From the NCBI GenBank assembly GCA_947396885.1, contig OX377202.1, positions 5,394,001 through 5,458,000 of the forward strand: a DNA stretch of 64,000 nucleotides, read 5' to 3'. How positions within the stretch are numbered: the stretch's first letter is position 1; each line of letters begins with the position of its first letter. The notes under the pieces are model-generated. The model worked only from the letters and a program-made list of their open reading frames with translations. It ran no database searches and was not told the origin of the DNA. Below are positions 10,430 to 20,504 of the stretch, in pieces. The position numbers and the translations under genes were made by a program. Origin of the DNA: Heligmosomoides polygyrus polygyrus. Taxonomy: Eukaryota; Nematoda; Chromadorea; Rhabditida; Heligmosomidae.

Positions 10430-10663
10430 GGCGCAAAGCTGCTCGAGGGGGAGAGGAATGTGTCATCTTGTGCTTTGTGGTTATCCGCCTTAGTAGCAAC
10501 GCATGTGACTGCCGAATTACATCAGAAATGGTCGACCTCAGTTACCACTAGGGTAGGAAATACCAGTGCTGTGCAAAATTCTTAATTTTGTGCGATACAG
10601 AATGGACTATCCTGCTGAGTTCCATGGTGACCCCCCTCCCCCCCGTCCGACCAGCTTTGCGCC
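10430..10663. mobile_element. MITE with poly-G/poly-C terminal repeats, copy 1
   Basis: Ends read GGCGCAAAGCTG(C/G)TCG on the left and the complement on the right, each followed by a G- or C-run. Flanking octamers CCATGGGA and CCACGGAA match at 6 of 8, consistent with an old 8-bp target duplication. 234 bp, no coding capacity. Confidence 0.75.
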
Positions 10664-10712
10664 CCACGGAACGCTCTTTCGATTGTTCAGTACGAGATTA
10701 ACAGCGGATCGT

Positions 10713-10917
10713 GGCGCAACACGTGGACGGGGGGGGGGGCAGTCCTTGGCTTCGGCCTTGAGTATAGCAGTCGGGTTTGGTGACGTGGAATTTCCCCCAT
10801 TGTACGCGTAAGTACGTGTAATGCAAGTTGCACCGAGAGGGGCCTAGGTCAAACTGGTAAAAACCCGTAACTTTTTCGAGTACTGATGGACTGCCCCCCC
10901 CGTCCACTAGTTGCGCC
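10713..10917. mobile_element. MITE with poly-G/poly-C terminal repeats, copy 2
   Basis: 205 bp bounded by GGCGCAAC and GTTGCGCC-type ends, each with a long G- or C-run and CAGTCC next to it. It is flanked by a perfect 8-bp duplication CGGATCGT (10705-10712 and 10918-10925). The internal part matches 29700-29830 on the opposite strand. An 8-bp duplication fits hAT-type integration, but the termini are not the usual hAT ends. Confidence 0.88.
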
Positions 10918-10968
10918 CGGATCGTCATTATTGTTTCGTAAAAACGAAATTCTTGAAGTGTTGTCCAA

Positions 10969-11135
10969 AGGCCGGACTCACCAACGACATACAGCAATTT
11001 AATGGAGAAAATACAGCCGAAATTCCTGACAACGCGACTTAACAATAAGCGATATGGTGAAATGTTAGCGTTGTCAGTAATTTCTGCTGTATTTTCTCCG
11101 TTAAATTGTTGTAAGTCGTTGACGAATCCGGCCCC
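10969..11135. mobile_element. Foldback MITE, family 1, copy b
   Basis: Inverted ends around CAACGACATACAGCAATTTAA and its complement near 11100, same family as 6166-6331. Confidence 0.82.
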
Positions 11136-12419
11136 ACGCAAGTGAGAGAAGGCCTGCGGAGTTCCCAGCTTCGTCGACGTTCGGCGATAAGAGACGCTGT
11201 CGCATGGGTCAAGTCGTCGAAAATTAGGTGGGCCCCGGCAACGTAATGCGCTTAGCAAACGGCCGCTGTTGGTGAAAGCCCTGAACGAACGATATGACGC
11301 CCTTCGTGTGCCCCGAGCGAGGAGGATCCATTGGAGCACTCTGGCACGCGACAGGGACGAGTGAAGACGCTGCTGGCGCCCGCTCGAACAACTCGATGAT
11401 CACCGGGACGACAGGTGATACAGGTGAGTTCTACTGTGAGTCACGTCATGGTTCCATCAATTCTTAATGAGTAAATAGTGACCCACTACCTCTACTAATC
11501 TCTGAGCAGAGAAATACCTTCCAACCTTTTGTATTGCGGAACACTAATTTACGGGCATTTGGCCACTTCGGTATTAGTTGGAGGATCTACCTGATATTCT
11601 CATAGAAATCACGGCGGATACAAAAAATATACAACATAAGGTACAACTACACTAACCTTAGGTCCTGATTATTGCTCGAATGAGTCACCTAAAGGGTGAA
11701 AAAACACGGCAGAACGAGACAAAACCAGGCACGACTTCGAAAAAATCTGCCTATCACCACAGCTAAGCAGTTGACGGGCACTCGTCTGATCAATAGACAC
11801 GTAAGGACATGACGTGACAAGACCGAGCGCGCTGACACGTGAGGGGATTTCATGAGAATATCAGCTGGACACTCCCTGATTGGATTTGATTAGGCCTACA
11901 AGGCTATCAGACACGGTCCCAATTATTTGACACTGGCGGCTGCCGCGACGCAACCGCGCCGCGCTATGACTCAGCTGTTTCGTGCGCGCGATCCAACGAC
12001 ACGCGAGTAGTCTGACCCGTGAATTGAACATTGGGCTAATTCTCACTTTACATAGAAATGATAGAAATTACAGTGCATGGATTACAGGAAAACATTACGC
12101 ATTTCCAAAAACGGTTGTCATAATGATAGCTACCGCCCTTGCTTGCTGGCTGACTAATGGACGTCAATAACTGAAGAACGACGAGAAGATTTCAGTCCGT
12201 AAGAGCTCGAACCATGGTGGGCAATGAATTGTACTGGAAAGATGGTTGTAGTCTAGTTCAGATAATCAGCGACTTTGGGTCCATTAGCAACTAATCGCCT
12301 TTTCGAAGGACTCGCCGATAGACTTACAACGGGAAAAAACCCGTCCGAGTTGTCCGGGGTGCAACGCCAACAGCCGCGCGATTCAAACATGGTTTTTATT
12401 AAGTATGGAACGCCCTTAC
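11136..12419. other. Unassigned sequence
   Basis: No recognised gene or repeat. Open frames are short and overlap on both strands. Confidence 0.35.
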
Positions 12420-12554
12420 GGCCTATATCATACCACCGCTCACCCCGAGCGAAGCCTAATGATAAGCTCCCATATCGATCGCGCGAAGCGATGAGTCGAT
12501 ATGGGAGCCTATCACTAGGCTTCGCTCGGGGTGAGCGATGGTATGACATAGGCC
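12420..12554. repeat. Near-perfect 135-bp palindrome
   Basis: GGCCTATATCATACCACCGC at the left end is mirrored by the complement at the right end (GCGATGGTATGACATAGGCC). Pairing continues through CCGAGCGAAGCC and CTCCCATATCGA to a loop of about 17 bp. Flanking TAC on both sides may be a 3-bp duplication. It looks like a foldback MITE of its own family. Confidence 0.8.
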
Positions 12555-12637
12555 TACTACAGGCTTTATACGTCCGAGCCAGGGATGAAGGACATTAACG
12601 ACGCTACGACGCTCTATGAGATGTTCTGCCCATCAGG

Positions 12638-12672
12638 GCCCCCCCCCCCCCCCCGACCCTATTTGCGCCGGA
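12638..12672. repeat. Isolated end of a poly-C MITE
   Basis: C-run followed by GACCCTATTTGCGCC, the same terminal structure as the elements at 10430-10917. A matching left end was not found. Confidence 0.55.
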
Positions 12673-12941
12673 GAAGCAAGCAAATACCACTACCTGCAGC
12701 GACTGATTAACAGAGGGGTAGGCAACTCGGTCCCGTAACGATTTCCCTGAATTTCACTCCGAAACTACAGTGAATAACTCGGACGGTTTTTTCCGGTTAT
12801 AAGTTTATCAAACTTTTCGAAGGGATTGTTCGTAATTGTTATGCATGAGCAACCTCGACTACTCGTGAAATCGTCAGCGAATACTACAAGAATCACACCA
12901 GAAACCTATACACATATTTGTACTAAAGAGAAGGACACACC

Positions 12942-13124
12942 TGGAGCCGGATTCATCAACGACTTACGTAACTTTCACGGAGAATTGTAAGCTTATCAAG
13001 CGGTATGGTGAGCGATAAGCCACATTATCTGAGCTTTTAACGCGGCTTGTCACTCACCATATCGCTTGATAAGCTTACAATTCTCCGTGAAAGTTACGTA
13101 AGTCGTTGATGAATTCGGCCCCAG
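12942..13124. mobile_element. Foldback MITE, family 1, copy c
   Basis: Longest hairpin of the family. The ends (CCGGATTCATCAACGACTTA) pair, and the next 30 bp pair as well (ACTTTCACGGAGAATTGTAA and its complement). Confidence 0.88.
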
Positions 13125-13197
13125 GTCGCAGTGACCTGGTGTTCCGCCTGGAGTGGTGTGTATCCCTGTTTGATCCAAGTTTCGTGACCCACTCAGA

Positions 13198-13292
13198 CAA
13201 ACCTAATCATCTATCGCTCTGGGGCGATGGGTTCGCACCAGATTTGTTAGCGAAAAATAAAGCACGGATTCTTTGGTCAGCTGACCACCGTA
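13198..13292 (+). repeat. Decayed SINE copy, body only
   Basis: Resembles the SINE body (GGGTTCGCACCAGATTTGTT, AAGCACGGATTCTTTGGTCA, GCTGACCACCG) with many substitutions. It ends where a palindromic MITE begins. Confidence 0.6.
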
Positions 13293-13395
13293 AAGGCCAC
13301 CACAGACTTCTGCGGCGCCGCTGGAGGCGAGCTCTGCGTCTCTGCCCTATGGTTAAGCATAGGGCAGCGGCGCCGCAGAAGTCTGTGGCGGCCTT
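13293..13395. mobile_element. GC-rich palindromic MITE
   Basis: AGGCCACCACAGACTTCTGC at the left pairs with GCAGAAGTCTGTGGCGGCCT at the right, and the pairing extends through GGCGCCGCTG. About 103 bp, inserted in a decayed SINE. Confidence 0.8.
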
Positions 13396-13497
13396 GAGTC
13401 TATGTGTAATAATCTGAATACCCATCCACTACCGCCACTCAATATTCTGTGGAAGTACAATTCGCAATTATTTTTCCCAGCCTTTGTTTCAGAGAGG

Positions 13498-13791
13498 GGG
13501 CGTGTAGCGCAGTCGGAGGAGGCGCGACTGTCGCATGCACCCGTACCAGGTTCCTGGTTCGGATTTCCCGCCCAGGCCAACCAAGCCTTCCATCCCTCCG
13601 GGGTCGGTGAATTGGTACCAGACTTGTCTGGGAAGGATAAAGCGCTGACTTGTTCATCGGCTGGCCACCGCAAGTCATCGTATGGCCAAATACGCATTCA
13701 TGTCGCCTCCATGATATCCCGTAGAAGTAGAATGCGCTGGCGCATCCCAGAAGGGATTGAATAACGCCGTCCTTTATCCTTATCCGTATCC
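13498..13791 (+). mobile_element. tRNA-derived SINE, copy B
   Basis: 294 bp with perfect 14-bp duplications TTGTTTCAGAGAGG (13484-13497 and 13792-13805). Same A box, B box and body as copy A, to which it is nearly identical by eye, so insertion was fairly recent. The tail is CCTTTATCCTTATCCGTATC. Confidence 0.93.
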
Positions 13792-13805
13792 TTGTTTCAG
13801 AGAGG

Positions 13806-14595
13806 AAACAGGCATCCACAATCTTCAAAGCTGCATCCGCTGATACGTATCGGCATCAGGGAGTTTGGTGGTACTTTTCACCGTTACCCGACGGTAAGCG
13901 GTTGATGAGTCTGGCCCCAGGTTTTTTCGGTCATTTTTCGGTTTCATTTTGTTCACTTTTCTTTCATAGCATTAGTGTGATGGGGAGAGTTCAACAAAAT
14001 GATTCCAAGGAGAAGTAGGGTACTAGCGTCTTCCCCGACGAAAGGAAGATGAGAGAATGCTTGCCTGACCAAATAACTCTACTCAAATTTCCTCAGAGGT
14101 TACTGATCGATGGAACCGATAAAGGAGCTCAAATGTTAGGTAAAGAATAGGTCAAGACGAAACATTGGACTGTCCAGAAACCTTGAGCACAATTGAGCAA
14201 ACCTTAGAAGACATCTAAAGACATGGAGTGCAGCGAATCTTCTTCGTTACGAAATCAAGCGCGAGAGCAGTGATGAGTCGAGGGAACAATAACGCGCTCT
14301 AATGAGAAAATCGCGTTCCGTTCGGAACCCATCCGCTGGGGTGCGCCACTCTTGAAACGATCCGTTCGCGGCGGCGCGGCGCGGCGACCGCCACCGCGAT
14401 CGCGACGTCCTACTATTGCTCCAGAGGTCTATTCTGCTGTGTCTTATTCAATCATTCAGATCGGTCTTGTTGCACTCTCCCTACTACGATCACGATTTTG
14501 CCATACGGCCACAAAATCTAAACCGTAACCTCAGGCGTCGGGTGAGGCGTACTTTGTGCAATCGCAGAACCAGACTAGGCAAGGGGGCTCCAAGT
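13806..14595. other. Unassigned; solo MITE end at 13895-13920
   Basis: GGTTGATGAGTCTGGCCCCAG resembles a family 1 MITE terminus without a partner. The rest shows nothing recognised. Confidence 0.35.
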
Positions 14596-15085
14596 GTTCC
14601 GGCAAACGCCATGTCTCGCACAAAGAGCGCGACTCCTCGCCATCTGTGCCTCATATGTTAGGACCAGCTAGGCGGAGAGCAGGTCCATGGGCAGTGTCGT
14701 CAATTTGCCGTCCGGAGCGGCAGTTCTTGTTCAGATAAATATTTGTCTAGACCACTGAACCACCGGGAAAACCCACTTAGGGTAAAGTCTCCAATAAAGG
14801 AGCCAAGACATCACACGTCAGAACCTCCTGGCTTTCCCTGTAGCCCCGTTTATACTTCGTCGCGGCGCGACGCGATGGCCACGCAATGAGGCCAAATTGA
14901 TCGATCGCGTCGCCCAATCAATATGGCCACTATACGTGGCGAGGCGTCGCGCCGCGACGAAGTATAAACGGGCCTGTAACAGGGATGGACCACGGGGAAG
15001 GCCTGGCGTGGGTCGGCCTCCGTGGCTCACTGTTCAGTAAACGTTCAACTAGCAACGTCGTTCACCATGCACAAAGGCAAACCTT
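14596..15085 (+). repeat. Long direct repeat, left copy (MITE inserted)
   Basis: Starts with AGTGTTCCGGCAAACGCC and ends with AACGTCGTTCACCATGCACA. The core GGCCTGGCGTGGGTCGGCCT to TCAACTAGCAACGTCGTTC also occurs at 17918-18066. The left copy is longer because of unique DNA and a 131-bp palindromic MITE. The pair could be long terminal repeats or two copies of another dispersed repeat. Confidence 0.65.
14843..14973. mobile_element. GC-rich palindromic MITE with recoverable empty site
   Basis: Ends GCCCCGTTTATACTTCGTCG and the complement CGACGAAGTATAAACGGGC. Flanks both read CTGTA. The homologous repeat at 17.95 kb has a single CTGTA with no insert, which proves the insertion and its 5-6 bp duplication. 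Confidence 0.88.
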
Positions 15086-16437
15086 CGCCCAACACATTTT
15101 GTTGCATCGGCGGGAAAGCTACAATTGTAGCCGATGGCGAGACGATTCGACGGGGAGCGGATAGGCGGTCGTACACATTGAGACGGGGCCGCTCCAATTC
15201 CCGCTGCTGAGCTGGCGTCGCCTCGGGGCTTTGATCATCTCGAGAGGCAGTCACGTCACCGGATGAGCTGGTGCTTAGTTGTCACCTCTTTGAAATCGGA
15301 AATAAATCTACTCATTGAGTCTACTATTCTAGCCAACAACTCTGAGTTTGTCTTCGCCTATTGTGAAACAGAAAAACGGAACTAAAAGCTTGCTACAGTT
15401 GCCTTCAAGGAGGAAGAGCAGAAGTTTCTTGCACCTCTAACTACCACACGTCCGCCGAAATTAAATGTACTAACTCCACAGTTACAGTGGGGTGTAACGC
15501 TCAAGTTGAGAGAACAGAAATAGTGCTCATCTACAACGAGGCTATCATCGAGGGTTGTAGAATAGGTCAGTTATGATATTGCTCATGGCAGCGACGACGC
15601 TGGCGGTGCTGCGGGCCGTGTATCCGCAGGCGAGATGAACCCACAAATGCCGTGTATCCGTAGGCGAGACTAGGCGCAGATGCCATATATCCGCAGGCCT
15701 TACTGCGCAAGTAAGGGCGGTCACGCCCAGACAAAAAGGCATAAACACTGCGACCTAGTCAGTTGTTGTGGATACCCAACTAGATCTATGTCCAGGCATA
15801 TTAATGTGCTACTGTAATATAATACTTTTGTATTATAATATAGGACATCTCGATTTGAATGATAAGACTTAAGCTACTTAGGTGAGCAATATAAGATAAG
15901 CACTGTTGAATATCATCCACAGGCATAACCTAGCCGTATCGTAAGCAGGCACTCATGAACGTAATCTCCCGCGGTGCTCGAGTGCGGCACCGTCTTTTAG
16001 GTTTACACTTGTGATACCGATTGCGACGAGAATGTCGCCATATCGTGGCTACGCCCACAGAAACTGTGTATATATACGATGCGGTACACTATTGTGGGTT
16101 CTACTATAAAATCGTGAGAATAAGCCTTTGTTCCACTGAATAGTAAAGCCACCCCATTGGTAATCCACCAAATCAGTCATGCAGTCACTCTCAATCGTCA
16201 CTCATCTATTGTCTATTGTCTTCCGTTGTCATTTCACACTATCTTTGTTATTGCATGTTATTAAGGATAAAGCCTTAGTATAAGTCTCTGTTGCTCAAAG
16301 CTCATCTATAAATCTTAGTTGGTCTCCACTTCGAGGAAACTTGAAGGGAGCAAAACCACTAGACAGTCTCAAAACTCCCAGGAAGAAGTTCGGTCTAACC
16401 ACAGGGTACCTGTTATGTTTCATGCGGAAATAAGAGC
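15086..16437. other. Unassigned; short tandem motif at 15610-15700
   Basis: Three copies of a motif like CCGTGTATCCGTAGGCGAGA occur at about 15615, 15650 and 15685. Otherwise AT-rich sequence with nothing recognised. Confidence 0.35.
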
Positions 16438-16755
16438 ATGAAAGTTAGTATAAGAGGCCATCTGGCTTACCATCCAGTAACAAATGAATCGATCTTCCTC
16501 CACAACTCGGTAGATGGAGAACATTCAATACTGAACATCTCCGACTCCCATTTTCCTGACTTAAAACCGTTGGTGAAAACAGTCAAAAACTACTGGAAGG
16601 TAGCTGTATTCATTGCTGGAGGTCTAACAATAGCAACCAGTCTAGCATACCAATTTGGACCACTAGTCGTTATCTTCCTCTTCAGACCAGTGGTAATTAT
16701 AACAAAGTGGTTACTCATACCATTTCTAGGGCAATATCCGCATCTCGGTCAATGA
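16438..16755 (+). CDS. Env-like C-terminal ORF of an LTR retroelement (partial)
   Basis: 105-residue frame ending 40 bp before an LTR-like block. The N-terminal half is polar, and a short basic/aromatic segment (VKTVKNYWKVAVF) leads into a long hydrophobic stretch (residues about 58-95) with one or two membrane spans. The position just upstream of a 3' LTR and the membrane-anchor-like end suggest the C terminus of an envelope-type protein, as found in some nematode BEL/Pao elements. No upstream env, pol or protease frame is visible, so this is a remnant. It could also be an unrelated membrane ORF. Confidence 0.35.
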   Translation: MKVSIRGHLAYHPVTNESIFLHNSVDGEHSILNISDSHFPDLKPLVKTVKNYWKVAVFIAGGLTIATSLAYQFGPLVVIFLFRPVVIITKWLLIPFLGQYPHLGQ

Positions 16756-16792
16756 CCGCGTAGGCTATCTTATCCATGAAACGTCGCGCGGG

Positions 16793-17298
16793 TGTAGCGG
16801 TGTAGAACACGACACTGAGCCGCGCTTCTTCGGGGAGACTGCTCCCTCTCTTCACTCGCCGAGCTCGGTAGCACCTCGCGGCCATTCACAGAGGCCACCA
16901 TACTCTCCTATGGGTAGTCTCCATAAAAGTAGAGGTTCGAGCAACTACTAGCGCGGCCCCTTCCCCGGCATCTAGGCTGTCTCCTTGGCCGAGCTGGCTT
17001 CTCTCCCCTACGTAGGCATTAAGGCCCTCGTCTATTCTTCTATTATCTGTATAAAATGTACAGGCTTGTATAATGCTCCAACCTGTAAATTTAAGTAAGA
17101 TAAACTCTCATCCTTCAATTTTTATGTGCTTTTTACCCACTACGGGTCCAGCTCTTCAGGGCTTCTTTTACAGTTGACAAACCGGACCGCTAGGCTTGTT
17201 ACACGGGCGTCAACGGGTTGTAAACAGACACTTCAAGAACACTAATGTTTAGCGGGCATAATTATATATTATCTCCAACAACCATAACCTACTCAGCT
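16793..17298 (+). repeat. LTR-like block, about 500 bp
   Basis: Lies between the env-like ORF and a gag-like ORF. It begins near TGTAGCGGTGTAG and ends near CTCAGCTCAGCA. The segment 16860-17030 has a diverged relative at 47580-47800 (shared GTAGCACCTCGCGGCCATTC-type block and TACGTAGGCATTAAG). Boundaries are estimated. No second copy of the whole block was found nearby. Confidence 0.5.
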
Positions 17299-17306
17299 CA
17301 GCATAA

Positions 17307-17842
17307 ATGCAGCACCGCAACGCCTTCGACATTATGGACCCTTCCGACGTCAGCAACATGCTCAATCAAGCGATGCCGTCCAACACTGACCTGCTCAACG
17401 CCATAATGGAGTTCCAGGCCCATGTGGAATCTACCTTCAACCACATGGCGGGAAGGCTGCATAGCTATGAGAGAGCCATGTCAGAGCTCGAAAGATCCAA
17501 GCCGAAGTCAGCCTGCATATTCTGTCCGGTGGAGAACAACCGTGGTGGTCACACGACCTCACGGTGTAATCGCTTCCCAGATGTTGTAGAGAAAAGTATG
17601 TAGGTCGGCAACATAAGACTTTAATAACAATCTTCACATTTTTTTAAAGATTTCATGCCCTATAATTTACCTAAATGTAGGTGGCGCGAATGGGACTCTG
17701 CGGCAGATGCCTCAAGGCCACGCATGATGGCGACAACGGCTGCGGCGTGCAGTGCGCCGCTTGTGGAGGCCTACACAACGTGCTGTTATGTGCGAATCGA
17801 GGCAATGGACAAGGTGGCGTATTCAAAAGAACAAGACCATGA
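17307..17842 (+). pseudogene. Gag-like zinc-knuckle protein in two frames
   Basis: Frame 17307-17603 (98 codons) has a helical start (MQHRNAFDIMDPSDV) and ends in a first zinc knuckle CIFCPVENNRGGHTTSRC. A second open segment, 17681-17842, carries two more knuckles, LCGRCLKATHDGDNGCGVQC and QCAACGGLHNVLLC, before a stop. The three CCHC-type units in a row match the layout of BEL/Pao Gag. The 85 bp between them looks like an intron (GTATGTAG to AATGTAG), but the phases do not close, so the copy is degenerate or the splice differs. Its position just 3' of the LTR fits gag. Most of a normal capsid region is absent. Confidence 0.6.
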
Positions 17843-17917
17843 GCGTGTTGTTCCTGTGTAAATGTTCTTGTGTGTTTAAGAGCATTCATGTAAATCTAAT
17901 TGTGTTTCCTTGGGCCA

Positions 17918-18066
17918 CGGGGAGTGTTCCTGCAAACGCCGAACCTTCTGGCTCTGTAATAGGGGCGGGACCAGGGAGAAGGCCTGGCGTGGGTCGGCCT
18001 CCGTGGCTCACTGTTCAATAAATGTTCAACTAGCAACGTCGTTCACCGTGCACAAGGTCAAACCTT
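17918..18066 (+). repeat. Long direct repeat, right copy (empty site)
   Basis: Partner of 14596-15085. Shares GTGTTCCTGCAAACGCC and the whole block GAAGGCCTGGCGTGGGTCGG to CACAAGGTCAAACCTTCG. Contains AATAAA in CAATAAATGTTCAACT. Confidence 0.65.
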
Positions 18067-18118
18067 CGGGTGTGTGCCATCCAAGCTGCTCATGCGGAGA
18101 CTGCTTTCGGCGCTCAGG

Positions 18119-18395
18119 GGGAGTCCGAGGCTGGGTTCTGCGCTCTTCGAGCGGCGAAGCGCATACAGCTGGAAAATGCGCAAAAAACTCATCAAGATCG
18201 CGTACGCGTCAAGACCCACAAATTGCGAGTACTCACCTGAAATGCAAGTATGTCACAACGCAGGAGAACCGAACCCCCGACCTCCCTTGCATGAACCGAC
18301 CCCCTATCCACTGCACCACGACCGGCTTACCTGGAGTGCCATCGCGGGCGCACAAGACATCGATCGAATTTCAACGTGGGCGCCGTCGCATGATC
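18119..18395 (-). mobile_element. Second tRNA-like SINE family, copy 1
   Basis: On the minus strand a polymerase III A box (TGGTGCAGTGGATAG) and B-box-like GGGGTTCGGTTCTCC lie about 45 bp apart near 18255-18330. Flanking blocks CTGGGTTCTGCGCTCTTCGA and ACAAGACATCGATCGAAT also occur at 50127-50230, where the middle is deleted. Confidence 0.6.
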
Positions 18396-18399
18396 TCTA

Positions 18400-18959
18400 A
18401 CCTAGGAGGGCGCAGACAGCAAAAGGTTACGGTGTAGAAATTGTGGCCGTATGGTAGCATCATTTCTATCTCCCTACTTCAATACCTGGATACCTCTGTT
18501 GCTTTATTTTTGACTATTGCTTCTTTTCATTTTTTCTATTGTGGTTGTGCCGTGGCAGCTTTTTTGGTTCTGACTCGCGACTAAACACTCAAGGGTATTC
18601 AAAAATTGGACTAAAATTGGACTTCACCCAGACGTCATCACAGAGGGGTTGTCTGGAGTACCGATCACGAATGTGACATTGGTAAATTTTCGGCCATTAT
18701 GGTAGGTACGGATGACCAGGTCATGGTCTCGGATTTCGAGCGCGTTTTTTGAATTCGAATATTCAAAAAATCGCTTTTTCGAATGTATTCGGTTTTGGGT
18801 ATTCATAGAAATCCTATTTTTCGCATATATCCGAATTCGAATCCTCGAAAATTTTGAGAAGATACAGCTATTTATAATTTGTGCTCTATCCTATACTTGC
18901 CGCGGTCGGTTAGAGCACAGACGGAACGCTGCAGCGGCAAATCAGCGGTCTCCACAATA
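18400..18959. other. Repeat fragments; ATTCGAA-rich DNA
   Basis: 18650-18725 is a fragment related to MITE family 2 (GGTAGGTACGGATGACC). 18735-18850 is an irregular run of ATTCGAAT-like motifs. No gene recognised. Confidence 0.45.
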
Positions 18960-18977
18960 GTAATGTGAATTACGGGA

Positions 18978-20130
18978 TCTCATTCGGTCTAACACAATAC
19001 GGCTGTCTGTAGGTGACAAAGGGGGCGAATTCGTGGTAGTGCCACAACAGTTGGACAGGGCTATAACCGAAATGCACCTATGCGATGCCTTCCTATACCA
19101 CTCTTCCTCTCTTAAGCAGTTTTCGGCCCAACGCCGCAAACTAAACAATATCTCGGTTTCCACTGCAAAGCATGCGGACTTACCACCTTCTATTATATCC
19201 CGCCTAAAAATTGACGCGCCTTCCTGCCCCGTTCTATATCTCCTCATAAAAACTCATAAACTCTCTAGCGACGATTTGTCGTCATCCGAGCCATCCAATT
19301 TTAAGGTTCGGCCTATTATAAGCTGGGTAGGGGCACCCACCGATAGGATTTCGTGGTTTTTAAATTTAATCCTGATTCAACTCCTTAAATATATCCCTGC
19401 TCATCTTAGCAACACTCATATGTTCTTGGACCACCTCCGCAATGCTACGTTTAGTAAAAGCTGCGGATTTGAGTCATTCGACGTTGAAGCTTTGTACACC
19501 AACGTTTCAAACGACTCCGCCATGGAAGCTGTCTTCGAACTCTTGACCCAACACCAACAAAGTCTTTGCTTGCATGGTCTTTCCATTCCTGCTTTTATGA
19601 CATTTTTAAAAGAGTGTCTCAGCTGCACCATTTTTAAGTAGTCGGGAAATACTACATGCAGACTAGGGGAGTAGCCACGGGACAGCGACTGGCACCTGTT
19701 CTTGCCTTTGCATTTATAGCTAAAATTGAGAGCCCCATTCTGAGTCGATTACCTATGATATACGGCAGGTATATCGACGACTGTTTTGTGGTTTGCTCCA
19801 CACAACAGGAAATGGATATGCTGCGCTGCGCCTGTGACGACCAATGCGTTGGAGAGACTGCGCGACCCTCTACCTTCGAATCAAGGAACACCTGCAGGGC
19901 AAATCCAAGTCGCGGCTCTCCACCCCGCTGGGCACCCACCGGGTTGAAAGGCATGCAGGGGAAGATTTCGAGATTTCGGTCAAAATTCTAGGCCTGGAAT
20001 CCGACTAACTGCGCGAAAGACACTGGAGGCCTTTTGGATCCATTCTAAAAACCCAAAAATTAACCGGAAAGAGGAATGTCTCCTCGCTATCACCAGCGAA
20101 CTTTCCCCGTTTTTGAGACCTTGTGGGCTG
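18978..20130 (+). pseudogene. Penelope-like reverse transcriptase / GIY-YIG endonuclease
   Basis: Frame 19033-19641 continues an upstream segment and shows LYLLIKTHKL, FKVRPIISWVGAPTDRIS, LLKYIPAHLSNTHMF and FESFDVEALYTNVSNDSAM, all typical Penelope RT motifs. A stop and frameshift lie at about 19640. The next frame carries YYMQTRGVATGQRLAPVLA and the catalytic GRYIDDCFVVCSTQQEMD. The sequence then jumps to the nuclease part (CVGETARP, KEHLQGKSKSR in a shifted frame, STPLGTHRVERHAGEDFEIS). The YIG part of GIY-YIG and the RT thumb are missing. At least two frame changes, not functional. Confidence 0.85.
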
Positions 20131-20400
20131 ACCTAGGCCTGGGTCACGGTCTGATCTGGGTCTCCGCGAGGGCAGTCACTGCCCTTCATAAACCAATACC
20201 TCCAAAACACAAGCACGCCCAAAAATAGCGCCCAAACTCCCTAGCTTGTGGTCTCACAACCATCCACTTCTGCGGATCTACCCTAAAGTCGGTTCTTTGC
20301 ACTTGATCTTTTTGGTTTGCTGAGTAGTACTTCATCAGCTTTACTGTAGGGCTTTGTCGAGGGATTTGGTCGTTCAACTTTGTGAATGTTCTTTCTTATT

Positions 20401-20446
20401 TAGGCCCTTGAAGAAGGCGATTTTGCCGAAACGTCGGCCAATAAAC
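20401..20446 (+). ncRNA. Degenerate hammerhead-ribozyme-like motif
   Basis: Downstream of the Penelope endonuclease the sequence has TTGAAGA, a 3-bp stem II (GGC/GCC around GATTTT), GAAA at 20428-20431 and then CGTCGG. This is the arrangement of the hammerhead core CUGANGA / stem II / GAAA / GUC reported for Penelope-like elements. The core C is replaced by T (or a T is inserted), so cleavage activity is doubtful. Confidence 0.5.
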
Positions 20447-20504
20447 GGATTTCCCAATCTCGAGTGGCTAATCCATATCAACAAACAATGATGTGAATCA
20501 CTTA

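Larger units (their letters stand above)
18960..20500 (+). mobile_element. Penelope-like element, decayed and internally deleted
   Basis: Plus-strand translation gives the order DKGGEFVVV, reverse transcriptase with active-site YIDDC, then a GIY-YIG endonuclease piece with a 3' terminal region. A deletion joins the end of the RT directly to the endonuclease. 20401-20446 contains the hammerhead-like motif seen in Penelope terminal repeats. Boundaries are approximate. Confidence 0.8.

Noticed and set aside
10698..11339. 213-codon minus-strand frame
   Set aside because: It spans a poly-C MITE and a foldback MITE; resemblance to the 29.7-kb frame is due to the shared element.
12253..12598. Paired frames on both strands with the same peptide
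   Set aside because: They are two readings of one palindrome.
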